Positions 23,543 through 35,900 of a DNA stretch of 64,000 nucleotides are shown piece after piece (within the stretch, counting starts at the first letter, position 1; each line of letters opens with the position of its first letter). Origin of the DNA: Procambarus clarkii (lineage: Eukaryota; Arthropoda; Malacostraca; Decapoda; Cambaridae); assembly GCF_040958095.1 (NCBI RefSeq), contig NC_091165.1:27054479-27118478 (forward strand). The letters are read 5' to 3'. The notes under the pieces are model-generated. The model had not been told where the DNA came from, did no database searches, and was given only the letters and a program-made list of their open reading frames with translations. The position numbers and the translations under genes are program-made.

Positions 23543-24929
23543 AGCGTACCCTGCCGACGACGCTATGGTACCTCTTCTCCTTAAGCTCTTCCTAATAGAC
23601 TTATGTCAATAACCTTTTAAAGCCAACTGACCTTTGCCGGTACGCTATATAAATTAACAAATTTCAATTTTTTTCCACAAGTGGGTAGAGAATATACGAC
23701 TGCCAATTCGTCTCAGCAGGCAGAATTCGGCACATTCTGGATCAACAGGAACCCGAAATGGTAAATATTAACATCAAGTAATTATCAAAAGGCGGCACCA
23801 AGCCGGGAAGGCTATGTAGCTAACGTCTCCAAGTGTCTAGCTATTTCTGTAGCCTGCAAATGGATTCATATCTCCATAATTTTCATAGAAGTATTCGCAT
23901 TCAGACATCAGTATTTGCGTGTGAAATGCTGTATATCCACATTTTGGATTGGTTTGTGACGATACATGCACCTTAATAGGTACTATATGCCTGCAAAATA
24001 TCTTCCATTAACACAAATATCAAATACTTAGTTTGGTTATCCAGTGGTGCCTCTTTAAGACTTACAATACTAAAATATGAGGGGTGGGCGCCGTTCTCAA
24101 TATAAATCTATAAAGACTGGGCTACACACCATTCACTTACAGTATTTTGAAACAGTAACTAATAATACTATATCGTGGCGACAAGAAGAAAACAAATTGG
24201 ATTGGTGAACGTGTCATTTTCCAACCGACCACGCCCACATACCCGGCCCCGCCACGATATGTCGCCGGTGGTGCGACATCAACCCACTTCGCCCATCACA
24301 GCTCGCAGTAACTTGGCCAATATTTCCCAGATTTAATTGGTGGCACTCACTCCTGTCACAGCAACCTCAATTTCATTTTATTCGTTGACCTGGCTACCAC
24401 CAACCTGGCTACACGAATTCGCCTTGTCAGACGAATTTCATTTAAAATATATAACGTTCAATATTACATTATATTAAACTATTAACACACTATTGAAGTT
24501 TACATATGCACATCATAAAGATAAGAGGGATGAGGGTTATGTCTGACGTCTTATTGAGTGTTGACCGACTTCTCCAGCAATGTAACTTTATAACATGTTT
24601 ACGTAGGCTATATATTTGATGATGTGACAATATGTACAGTCATGAAACAGACTGGTAATGTATGTGGTACAAAAAATTAAACAAAATATAATTAAAAACT
24701 TGGCAATATTGATCTGAAAAGCCCCTCAACACGGCCTGGCGAGAGGCGAGCATTCAACAACCTTTGAATTGAATGCAAAGAACAAGACCCTTAAACATTT
24801 AGACAATTTTCATTGATATAAAGTGAACCTTCAATACTTAATAATTATAATAATTCATTGTGTCGAGGGTCAAGAAGCCAGGTTATATATAATGTTAGGC
24901 TTGTAACAAGGTCCCTCCCTCCAGCGTTG
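23543..24929. other. AT-rich gene-free stretch
   Basis: No supported gene, tandem repeat or recognised retroposon. Two GGCTACCACCAACCTGGCTA-like half repeats sit near 24390-24415. Confidence 0.4.
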
Positions 24930-25080
24930 AATTACTGACCCCGCCCAGGATGCAACCCCACAAGTTAACTCCTAGGTACTTACTTTACTGCTAGGTTGAC
25001 AGAAGCATGAGGTGAAAGGAAACGTGCCCTACCATTTCTGTGTCGCTCGAGATTCCAACCCGGAATTCTCGATTGGGAGT
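24930..25080 (-). mobile_element. Diverged copy of the tRNA-derived SINE
   Basis: Words CTAGGTACTTACTTTACTGC, TAGGT, AGAAGCATGAGGTGAAAGGA and a box B-like GGTTGGAATC (minus) keep the order seen in 16655-16899 at much lower similarity. An older insertion of the same family or a related one. Copy B about 61739-61889. Confidence 0.5.
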
Positions 25081-27382
25081 TGAGAATGAACCCGACTGTA
25101 CTTCAGGGAATTTTATGCTTATCCTAGTTATATCTCCGTAAATTAACGTAAGAAACATGTTTCCAAGTATTGAGTATGTGAAGCAATATAGAATCAAGAT
25201 CTGGAAAGGCTCAAAGAACGAGAGGTTTAAACGTCAATGGATTCAGATTGACAGTACTATATTATGAAAATTGACAGGTTCAAGATTCTCAAGTTTGCAA
25301 CATCTCGATACTACGAACACAATTTTTGAATATTAGAACTTACATAAATATTCATAAACATTCAGATTTTAAATGAGTATTACTATCATTAAATTTATTC
25401 TGTACCTAACGATTGGATTAAAGAGTAATCTTTACCTTCACTGCAAGGCCCACAACAACAACAAAAACACGAGAACACCGTCTAATTAAGTAGTCATTAG
25501 TCTAATTGATGTATTTACTAGTGACACCAACAAGCCAATACCTCAGTGGGCCTTGGTTTGGGGCGACAGACACGCATTTATTGATTTTTACCGATTTGTT
25601 TGGGTGGTGTTGGCCCTCACGAGGACTGGGCCTGGCCTTGGGTGCCAGGTAGCTCACCCTTCTCCTCCTCAACTCTTACTTCAATGTCAAATCGCTACTT
25701 GTGTGTTGTCGAGTGACACTCGACTGTCTTGCCAACATTAACATAAACTTAATAACTAATACGTTACCTGAAATTCGAGTATATGGTATCTAGGCACTAT
25801 TCATGTGTATCCTGAATATGCCTCTCCTAATTAAGATGATCAAATATTATTTGGTAATGGTGTAAAGGCGTGTGAACACTTTTCCCTAGTGTTTGTTAAA
25901 GATATGTTATAGGTGACCCCCATTCCGTATATTAAATAATATAAGACGGAGAGTAATATTACCCTTCAAATCGAACATTGACCCCAACCTTTATCCTTTG
26001 ATCACACTGTACTCTATTGTGCTCTTGAGAACTGAACTACTCAACCAGGGAACACACACACTGGGTGGCTGGGGGTACAGAGGAACATGCTGTAATCTAT
26101 ACATCACTCCTAATCTATACATCTTTATTAAAAGGGTCACACGACGTCATACCAAAAGCCAGCTACAGCAAGAACCACGCCTCCTTCTCCGCAATGTTTC
26201 CTCGTAGATTATCGCACCAGCTCGAGACACAGAGGTGTACATGAGGCCAAGTGGCGTATAGAACAACGCGGTAATATTTTAAACCCGGTGTAGAGAGGAG
26301 AGTTGGTGCCAGAGGTGGTGGGTGGTGGGAGGGAGTGTCTCTCACCACCGGCACCACCCCCCGCTCATAACACCTCCCTTACCAAGACATTCACACTCAA
26401 ATCTTGCCCTTACCTTGTGGCCCGGGGTAAATCCACCCGATATATCGATCAGTGACAAGAGTGTGTAGTGAGTGTTCTACATATATTTCACACTAGGCCC
26501 ACCACAACGCTACCGCAACACTGACACAGGCCAAGCTACTCCACTCTCACCGCTGGCCAGCCTCGCCACTCTCCACCGCGGAACACAAACTAGTTCCTCC
26601 AAAACTATGTCACACTCCACTCTCTCAATATAACAGCTTTAACATTTTGTATATATGGTACTTGCAGTGTACGTGTCTAATGTTCGAGGCTTCAGGTTAG
26701 CTTATACATTCTTAAATGTGGAATTCCTGAATTGATATCTATCCACGCCTAGCAATTGTGCCAATTCTACGAAAATAATGCAGTAGAATTCTGTTTTGAC
26801 TTGAACTTGTGTTTTAAAAGTAATAAATCAGACTTTAAAATATTACACCAGTTTAACATTGCCCTAAAATCAAGCATTTGTATTAATACAGACGAATATC
26901 TTCAGCCAATTAAATCCCTTTAACACGGACAAATTATATATAAATATAAGCTACAAAATTAAATATCCCGATCATATTATCAAGAAAGAAAAGAATGCGC
27001 CAATGCTGTTTAGTTGAGAGGAAATAAAAGCTTAAAGAACACAGAGATATAACAGATAGTAGTATCCGCTCCAGCTAAAAGTGCCGCTTCCCGCCATAAG
27101 GGTGCAGACGTGGCACCGCCGCAACAGTCTCCTCATTTGAGAATGATGTCATTGACGCCTTTGACTATACTTGCACGTGCTCAACGACTCAGCCTTTGCC
27201 CTTTCTCAGAATTAAATCTAAATTAGGGACAGTGGCCGCACGAAATGGCTGTTTTGCTGATGGGGGCGAAGGTAGACCATGCGAGCAAATGTGACTGGAA
27301 GAATGGAGAGCTGCGGGTAGAAGTATAGGGGGGCGTGGCATGTCCGTGAGTCATGCCGTGAGAATGCTTAACCTCCGTATCC
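25081..27382. other. Gene-free stretch; copy A ends at 27196
   Basis: No supported gene. The window's second copy ends at the base matching 27196 because the window ends, so the true end of the duplicated block is unknown. Confidence 0.4.
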
Positions 27383-27724
27383 CTCGACACTATCATGATC
27401 ACACACTGGGAAGACTCGCCACTGTCATGATCACACACTGGGAAGACTCGACACTGTCATGATCACACACTGGGAAGACTCGCCACTGTCATGATCACAC
27501 ACTGGGAAGACTCGACACTGTCATGATCACACACTGGGAAGACTCGCCACTGTCATGATCACTCACTGGGAAGACTCGACACTGTCATGATTACACACTG
27601 GGAAGACTCGACACTGTCATGATCACACACTGGGAAGACTCGACACTGTCATGATCACTCACTGGGAAGACTCGACACTCATGATCACACACTGGGAAGA
27701 CTCGGCACTGTCATGATCACTCAC
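27383..27724 (+). repeat. 32-bp minisatellite, 11 units
   Basis: Units start CTCG every 32 bases from 27383, with ATCATGATCACACACTGGG-like cores containing the TGATCA palindrome. The unit starting at 27671 is 30 bp. The first six units alternate CTCGACACT and CTCGCCACT, a 64-bp higher-order repeat. A partial unit follows. Confidence 0.95.
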
Positions 27725-28348
27725 CCTCGTAACAAAGGCTACTCACTGTCAGAGTTTAGTTTAGGTCAGAGCCGTCACCTCTAACAATGCCAGGAACTGT
27801 GAGACAAACACTGATTGCATGCAAAATTAGAAGATGATTGAAGAGAATACCAAGAAGATTTAAACATTTTCAAATCACCGCCTTATAAATGTGAATATTC
27901 CCTATAGCTACAGCGATGAGGGTATTTTCATAGTATTTTCACAGAATATATTCCAAATTGTGACGAATTCGCAATTAATGAACGAATTGCATTCACTCTG
28001 AATAAATACAATTAGACTACAACAGGAATGAAAAATGAATAATTTGAAGACAAGTCACTGCATGTATGCTTCGTCTTTATACTATGCAGTCATTCGTCTA
28101 TTATTAAATAAATACTTTAAGAGAAAAGTAACGATCAGTGGGACAGTGCTCACGTACATGTGCTCTCAGCGCTAGACATTTACTTTCATTATTTCACTGC
28201 CTATAAGAATCTCGTATGTCGTGGTCATGTCACCTTTTATCTTTCTATTTTCAGCATTGTGTGGTCTAGTTTTCTTGGCCCTTTTCTCGTAGCTCAGTCT
28301 TTTAAGTTCAGTCACCAGTCTTGTGGTAACTCTCATGGAACTTCTATA
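27725..28348. other. Start of an AT-rich, CpG-poor domain; no gene
   Basis: From about here to 41.2 kb the sequence is clearly more AT-rich and CpG-poor by eye than 9-27 kb. No exon recognised. Confidence 0.4.
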
Positions 28349-28364
28349 TGTTAATACATAATAA

Positions 28365-28417
<53 letters not shown>

Positions 28418-28490
28418 TTTATTCAGGTAAAAGTACATACCTGTACATTAAAAATGAGTTACAAACAATGTTGGATTTCTTGTTAGAGCC
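28349..28490 (-). mobile_element. Retroposon 3' end with (ATT)n tail
   Basis: An (AAT)n run at 28358-28415 abuts GTTTATTCAGGTAAAAGTAC. On the minus strand this is TTTTACCTGAATAAAC followed by an (ATT)n tail, the same terminus as 14757-14880. Aspartate/asparagine/tyrosine-repeat open frames here are artefacts. Confidence 0.65.
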
Positions 28491-28599
28491 AGTACATACT
28501 ATGCCTAAACCCACTAATACGCACAGCATTTCATGCAAATTTATAGACTGTGCAAAGTTAATGTAAAGGGGTAATATCGGAAGAGGACTTCAACCTACT

Positions 28600-28920
28600 C
28601 TAGAGGAATTAAAAACAAACCATAGGATTAGGCAGACAAAATGGATACAAGAATTCAGTACCAACAAATGCAAAGTAATGAGAGTTAGAGTGAGTCAGGG
28701 AATGAGATGGACCAGGACGAGGATACCACACTATAACACCAGAAATGCAAGTAACAGAATAACCTGCAGCACTGCAAAACTTGCAAACAATATGAGGGAC
28801 CTTGAGAAACCTTAACGGAATCATTCACAACACTACAGTCACGTCAGACCAGTCTTAGAGATCACATCACCAGTATAGAACCTCCACCTTGTGAAGCATG
28901 AGTAAGTCGAGAATATTCTG
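28600..28920 (+). mobile_element. LINE reverse transcriptase fragment
   Basis: In one plus-strand frame, 28642-28686 encodes WIQEFSTNKCKVMRV, and 28843 onward encodes VRPVLEITSPV-stop-NLHLVKHE. These match the conserved 'W...FN..KC.VM' and 'RP.LEY..PVW.PHL.K' motifs of non-LTR reverse transcriptases. Internal stops show it is dead. Sequence up to about 29100 may be the same element in decayed form. Confidence 0.65.
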
Positions 28921-31900
28921 AGATGACTACAATACTCATGTTGAAACTAAGGAAGCTTATATAGTTATGAAGACAGGATAAGAGAGACTAATCAAGCAAT
29001 ACCAGAGGAGATATAATCACAGCATACAAAATATGAGGGATCACAAAACGAGTTGGAAAATGGAAACACATTTACCCTAGGGCCACCATTCCTATATAAT
29101 GGCCTCAACAGGGACAACATGCTTGGTCTTTGTCAAAAGTCCTCCCCCCCCCCATTATTCCTGAGGAGTTTTTCCAGCTGAATATTAAACTGAAGTTATG
29201 GCTTCGGTGGGTAGAACTTATAGGTTACATGGGTTTATCTGTCTATAAAATAGAATGTCAGTCTTTCCCTCTCCAAAGCAGGAGGGACAGATGCTTGGGG
29301 CGAGCTTCTCCTAACTTTCCAACATGAAACACTGGGAGCATGTGAATGTCATACAATACTTTACACCTAAAACAAAAAAGCTCAGCGATTACCATCACAG
29401 AAGTACCATTACTGCTCTCAGTAACATTCATATGCATACTGAAAGTTGGGTACACTGTCCTCTACACTTTGACGAGAGGAGGGGCTTCATACAGGACACT
29501 CAACTGCCCTTCAGATTAGCAGAATATTCAATTAGGCCCCCTCGTCATGGCAAGGCAGTAGTACTCATTAGCTGGAATATATAGTACTGCATACATTAAA
29601 CCATTCCCATTGTAACTTTTATAAATACTGAAAATTATCGTTCTGTACCTATACCATACATACTTTTCTTTCATTTTATTTCTGGCTTCTAACTTTAGGG
29701 GTACTACATCCCAGTTATTTACATAAATAAATAAATACTGGTCTTGTCAATCAATCTAAACTTTCCTAAATAATTTTTTTTCCATCAATTTTCTTGAGAT
29801 AATATATAAAGCATTAATATGGTCATTCAAACTGAATTAACCCCTCAATGTTGAATTGAATTGAATGCTAGAATTCAGCCAGAAGCCAAGCACTGAGACT
29901 TGTCATCATTCAGCACTGAAGCTTGGTCACAAGAAGTGTACAAGGTATGTTTATAGTGACGAGTCTCTACTCGTTCTTCTCCCAAGCCTTGTTATCATAA
30001 CTAACGTTTCAATTTCTTGTACCACAATCCCACCTGATGAAGGCACAGCAAAGCACAGCATTTCATACTACAGGAAAAATATTTAGTAATATATGAAAAG
30101 CAATTTTATTCCAAATATCAATATAAAAAAAGAATTAATCACAGGTTATTGTTCAATAGTGCAATGCAATTTACAATATCCAAAATTTTTCTCACGACCT
30201 ATGTGACTTAGTTCAGCAACAAAATTGTAAGGGTAAATGTACAATGCTAAATGAAACTGCATATTATAGGGATTAATATTATAGCTAAGAACATTCAATT
30301 ACTGTAGTTCATATTACAGTACTTGTAATATATATTGAGATATATATATATAAGAAGAGGTAGCAGGTATAGTGCTCAAATTGTTCAACATATAATATCT
30401 GGTTTGCAGTCTTGATACAGGTAATATATACAAGTAATTTTGGATGTTTAAATGAAAATTTCTTGAATATTTTCTTTTTCTGGCATTTAACTTGCATTTA
30501 CTCTACTACCAAACTAATCATTTATTAATATAACTTTGCTAGTATTTGATTAACTAATTAAAAAAAATGTACACATGTAATAATCACTTGCATTACAGTA
30601 TAACCATGCACACACAAACACACACAAATGCGCACACAGCAAACTGCACATCACACAAACAAAAGTACAGTACTCTATTTTGAAAAATACAGTAAAACAA
30701 TTGCTGGAATTTTTTTGTAGCATTTATCATTAATAAATTATATTTTTTATCATTATTTATCAACAAGGGGAAGCAATTATACTGTAATTAATTTGTTTAA
30801 ACTTATGTAATGTGTACATGTACCGTAAGAGGCTTTGCCATGGGTCATAAACGCTGTGGAAGGTCCTAAAAATTCAGACCCCAAAGATCTGGGAGGACCC
30901 CAGGGAATCACGTGCAGTAAAGATGAAGCACAGTAAGGATCGTATATATGGTAGCAAAGATTGCACGTATTGAAGCTCATGTGAAGTTAGAAGCATGTGT
31001 AGTGAATGAAAACGTAGCCTGTTGGTGACTGTGTGTTATGAGGCAACTCGCAAAATAAAATCTATGGAGGACTGCAGAGAGCGTGGGAAGATAAGCCCTG
31101 TTTTGAATTCAGCAATGCTAGTTATTCCTGCTAGTATTTTGCATATACCATATTTAGTGAAAGAATTAATTATTAACATAACTAGAATCCTGTACATATG
31201 GTAGTTATATTAGATGGTAAAACCCTTTCGAAAACTATTTGTAGACAAGTATCTTCCATTAAATCTTTGTTACCAAGTCAAATATCTTATCAAGATAATA
31301 TGATGTCTAAGGATTATAGTCCACAGAGTTAACTTAGAACTTTATATTTACCAATCTTTCACTTTAATTTAAAACACACACACTTGCATATCAGCATATA
31401 TTTACACACACACCTAAAAATACACACACACACACACACACATGCATTCATACAAACAACATATGTATGCACACATGCAAGCCTGACAGTCTATAGGCAT
31501 GCCATTATACTGGTCCCTGAAATAAATTATCTAAACTACTAGAACAGATTGAAAGAATCAATTCTAACATCTGTGAAGAAATTACAGCATAGAAAGGGAA
31601 TGATTATGATATACAAGATTAATTACATACAATATCCTGCTTCCTATTTATGAGGTGGGGAGGCATTAGCCCAGAGAAAAAAAATATGATTATAGGTATT
31701 AAATACTGTACTAACAATTTAAATATTACTCATCCAATCATTATTTCACTCTGCAGATGAATATATCATTCACAAGATACAAGTATCACCATTAACAAGA
31801 CAAACACAACCAAGCTCTTCCTAAGGGGTGGGACCAGATCAATGAGACAAATGGAAAATGAAACCGTGAATAAGCCAAAGAAATATAAGAAATTTCTTCA

Positions 31901-34096
31901 GCATACAGGTAGTGAAGGAGTAAAATTCCCTGGGAGAAGTAGTGGAAGAAAATTTACATGGATTAAAAATGTAAAAGACAGAATGCATGGAGCTTAAGGA
32001 ATGAAGCACACCAATTGGTTAATAGCTAAAACATGATACCCAAGAGTTGCAACTCATTTCCTATAAACAAGCACTCTTACTGAGTACAAAAGACAAATAT
32101 ATACACACACACATAAGAAGCAAAAATCAGACAGAAAATGTAAGAAATCTAATAGTTTTGGATAAAAGTATGAAGATATAAACATTTTATGCAGTATTGA
32201 CTTAGGTTTTTTGTTTATTTTAATGTCTATGAAGCACAAGTTCCCATCTACTGACTTATCAACAGTTTGATTTTGGAAAGTGCAGTGTGCTACTTTGTCC
32301 AGAAGCATTTTGAAGACATTCATATGCAGTACATAAAGTGGAATATATTACTGCATTTTAAGAATTAAAAAGAGAAGTGCAATCCTAAGCTACTGTATAT
32401 AGGTAGGTTACTCACTTCATAACAAATGGTTATCAACACAACAATGATACAAATAAAAAAAGGAGCTAAGCACTACTGAAGCTAGAATTACCCTTTTTCT
32501 CTTGCATTAATGTTATGGTTTATTTAAACTGATGAAAGTAACACACAGCCATTTTGTTGTAGTTAAAACATTCTTATAAATCATCAATTGTCATTTATTT
32601 ACACAATAATGAACAGCTTCAAACTACAAAGCCATATATATACTGTATATCCTAATAAACTATACAAAATATATATAAAACAGTTATTCTTTCAAACCTT
32701 GCAACATTAATCTTCATGGTTCGACCTTAAATCATATATGCTTTCAATAATTTTTTTACTGTTACATAAACAGTAGCATTATAGGTAGCTAACAGTCATC
32801 ACCGAGTTCAGTCTCATACGGTACATACTTTGGCATGAACATGCCAAAAGAATATAAGCAACTGATCAACCTTCCTTTCCTATTGATGAGTTTCAATACA
32901 CTGTACTGTAGTGTACTGTCAAAGATAAGCAAAAATCAACATACAAAACATATAGTGAAAAGATAGCCAGAGATTTAGAAAGACCTCATCTCATTTTCTG
33001 ATTTATAGGAAGCACAATGAATTTCTATCAAAATAATTTAGTTTAATATTTAATAGCCTAGACTCTACAAAATACCTAATTTACTACTCTATACAATTGT
33101 AAACAAAATAGATATACTGTACTGTAGTGTATACATTATATTTCTTTTATCCTAAGTGCTAGTAAATTGCAAATGTGCATAATTCAGCTATGCTTCAGAT
33201 CAGGTTATTATTACTCTATATGTATGAGAAAAAATACAATAAACAATATTTCCTATAGTACCAAAAGTAAATACTTTCTGATGAAGAGCTGAACATTATG
33301 ATTACCGGCATATTAACCCACAGTAATTCAGTACTGTAAATAGCAACCTTCTGAACCAACACAGAGTAAGAATCTTTGCCCCATACACCAGGAATCGTCT
33401 ATAACAAATCTGTATGACTCACCACTATTCATTTTTGTTCACAAGTTAAACAAATTTTAATTGCCTTATATTTTAAGGCTGTTAAGTTTGGGAAGTCTGA
33501 CAACAAAGTTCTTAGATTTAGAACATCTGAGGCTCGTCTAAAGGGGAAATCTTTTGTTCTAAAATACTGCATCATTTCAATCAATATTAATTAGGATGAA
33601 GCTATGCTTATTAGTTATTTATACAGTATATCACTCAAGGTATCCCTCTCCCACAATAGGAACTTTCCTTGCACCACCATAAGCCCTAAAAGTTTCGAGA
33701 TGATACAGTACATAGTAATCAGACCAGATACATTAATGCACAGACACTGCAAACTTTCTCCAAAGGTAACTGACAAATCCATAAGGTATCTTTACCTGCT
33801 ATGTTAGATTACAGTCTGCATCCCACTTTCTGATCTTTGCCCACTGAAATCGTACACCTATTCATTCTCGATTTGACCCAGAAAGGTACTGTAATGTTAA
33901 CAAAACCATGAACAATAAAGTTAATCTGTATGAAGTATGGAGCATGTGCATGGGATATGGCCAAACATCTGACCTTGAAGTATGGGCTAGAACAAACTTT
34001 GGCCCACATGTAGTAACTTTCCTCCAGAGGGTGACATAGGCATTGAGGGTTTTGTGCAAGTAATTAATGAAAGAAGGCACAAAGCTGGGACTGGGA
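28921..34096. other. AT-rich intergenic stretch rich in TACTGTA/TACAGTA words
   Basis: No exon recognised on either strand. It holds short CA-rich patches (about 30605-30660, 31375-31442 and 32098-32112). The words TACTGT and ACAGTA recur far more often than expected by composition. The stretch lies 3' of FAM174, so part could be retroposon debris or an extended transcription unit. Confidence 0.4.
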
Positions 34097-34128
34097 CAAC
34101 ACAGACTATGTAGCATAAGTCTGTGTTG
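34097..34128. repeat. Inverted repeat, 11-bp stem
   Basis: CAACACAGACT (34097-34107) pairs with AGTCTGTGTTG (34118-34128) over a 10-base loop. Confidence 0.85.
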
Positions 34129-34129
34129 C

Positions 34130-35900
34130 TAGATAGTCAAAAGGCATTAAGTATCACTCAAGATCCCAATAGATTAGAAGGTTACCAATTAGAACAGAAG
34201 GACACAAGACAAATGATACCATAGGAATGGATTTAACAAGGATTTATCGAGGGTCAACGAACTCCCTAGGGACATTAGGAAAGCAAATCATACGATCATC
34301 CCAAAAATCAAGGCGTTCTACAAGAAGGTGCACGACTAAGTGGAACAATGCAGTTTGGACAAAAGGGAGCAGGATATTGTTCCATTAAGTGACCATGAGT
34401 TATGCAAGTGTGACTGATCCACGATGTAGCCAAACCCATTTCCCATCTCCTATTATGGTGGTAAGAGGAAGGCCAAGGAGAAAGGTCACTTTTAAGAGCA
34501 TGTAGTTTCTTATCCATAATGCCAGCCCAGTGACCCTGCCAACAGTCACACAATACAAAATGAGTGACCAGGTAGAAATCGAAATAAGGAATCTCTTTCC
34601 AGAAAATATTACAAGCATGAATGGCCTCCTTAGTGTCAGCGCCTGCAAATTCATTCAAAGTAACTTCAATGTGGTTGGGAACTAAGTAAAACTTGACTTT
34701 TATATCTGCCAGAGATTAGAAACAGCCAGTACTGTATTGAATTTTAACCACCACAGGATGTAAAGGGGTTAAAAGCCTCAAGAGCCATGAGGGCACAGCA
34801 ATAATCCACCCAATGAAAAAGAAACATTGATGCAGAAAAAGCAGCTGATGAAGTGCATACAAAGTTGCCTAAAATTCCGCCATGAAGATGCTCGTCTTCA
34901 TGGGGTAGGTAGCACACGTCGGTCAGATCAGAAAAAACAATGGAGTAGCCAACGCGGTTGGTAGACTTAGACCCATCATTGAACACGGCAATGGAGTAAG
35001 AATAGGAATAAATGTAATAAATGTTAAAGGAACAGGATTATCAAATTAGTAGAGAGAGTACAAACCTTCACCATGTGGGTAAGTTCTTGCAAAATTTCAT
35101 ACATATAAACTCTTGGCAGGGGATGAATGAAAGGCATCAGAGTCAAGGTATAACCCAGTATGATGCAAAGCATCAAGATGACAAAAGGTTGAGGCTGAAG
35201 CTAAGGAATATGCAGGGCAGCCATTATCGAGTTTAGACAGAGCAAGAGAGGAGTGAAAATAGAAGAGTGTGCAGCTATCAGCCCCCCAGGTAATATGGAA
35301 CAAGATTAAGTAAGGTAAGGGCCTTTGATTATTCAACTTGGAGGGTGAGAAACATGGGGTGACCAAGACAGACATATGTCCAAGATCAACCCAAGAGTTT
35401 GGCAGTATCCTTATACATAATGGGATTATCATAGAATGAAAACAGGACACAAGGGATGATATGTCTCCAAATAAGTCATAGAACAAAGTCTTAGTCATAG
35501 AGAACTTGAAACCATGATTGGTAGCTCAAGATAACACTTTATCAATCATGAGATGAGGAGTTGATATTGTTGAGTGCTGAGAAAATGCCAGAGGGGGGGG
35601 GGAGGGTGGACTTGAGACCATTCAGTGCAACCCGAAAAAGAAAAAAAAAAAGAGTAGTGCTCAGAACACTATCTTGGGAACCTTCATACTGTTCAAAGGT
35701 TGTGGTATAAATAAAGTCAGTCGTAGAAAAAGAGACAAGGAACTCCTCGACTAAGTTAAGGAAATAATATTCACAGAATTCAAAAGTTGGTAATGGACGA
35801 GGAAGAGGGCCACAATAAGAAAAACATGAAGGAAGTTGACACATATTTTGAAACAATTTTAATGTTCATGGAGAAAAGGCCAATTGATACTTGGAGTACA
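34130..35900 (-). mobile_element. Decayed non-LTR retrotransposon: RT, RNase H and C-terminal Cys/His motif
   Basis: Read on the minus strand, it shows the 3' half of a LINE ORF2. A decayed palm segment with VLSTTLF lies near 35670-35650. The end of the RT domain (LSKLDNGCPAYSLASAS, then SSPAKSLYV) lies at about 35270-35100. RNase H-like FNDGSKSTNRVGYS is at about 34980-34940, with DYCCALMALEAFNPF near 34770. The C-terminal region is KLHALKSDLSPWPSSYH, then HTCITHGHLM and FCPNCIVPLS (about 34510-34330). Frameshifts and stops break it. RNase H after RT fits I-group or related clades. Same strand as FAM174 and 3' of it, but unrelated to that gene. Confidence 0.75.

Larger units (their letters stand above)
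9286..27196. repeat. Large duplicated block, copy A (17.9 kb)
   Basis: Bases 9286-27196 recur in direct orientation at 46108-64000, offset 36822 at the start and 36804 at the end. Differences seen are nearly all single-base indels, mostly in short homopolymers (for example a C run of 13 versus 10 near 11351/48168). There is also a (CA)n change of 75 versus 83 bp. The 41-unit 19-bp minisatellite inside has the same length in both. Copy B starts right after a 500-N gap, so an assembly duplication is the simplest reading. Confidence 0.97.

Noticed and set aside
28172-28566. Tyr-rich and Asn-rich open frames
   Set aside because: Reading of the (AAT)n microsatellite tail.
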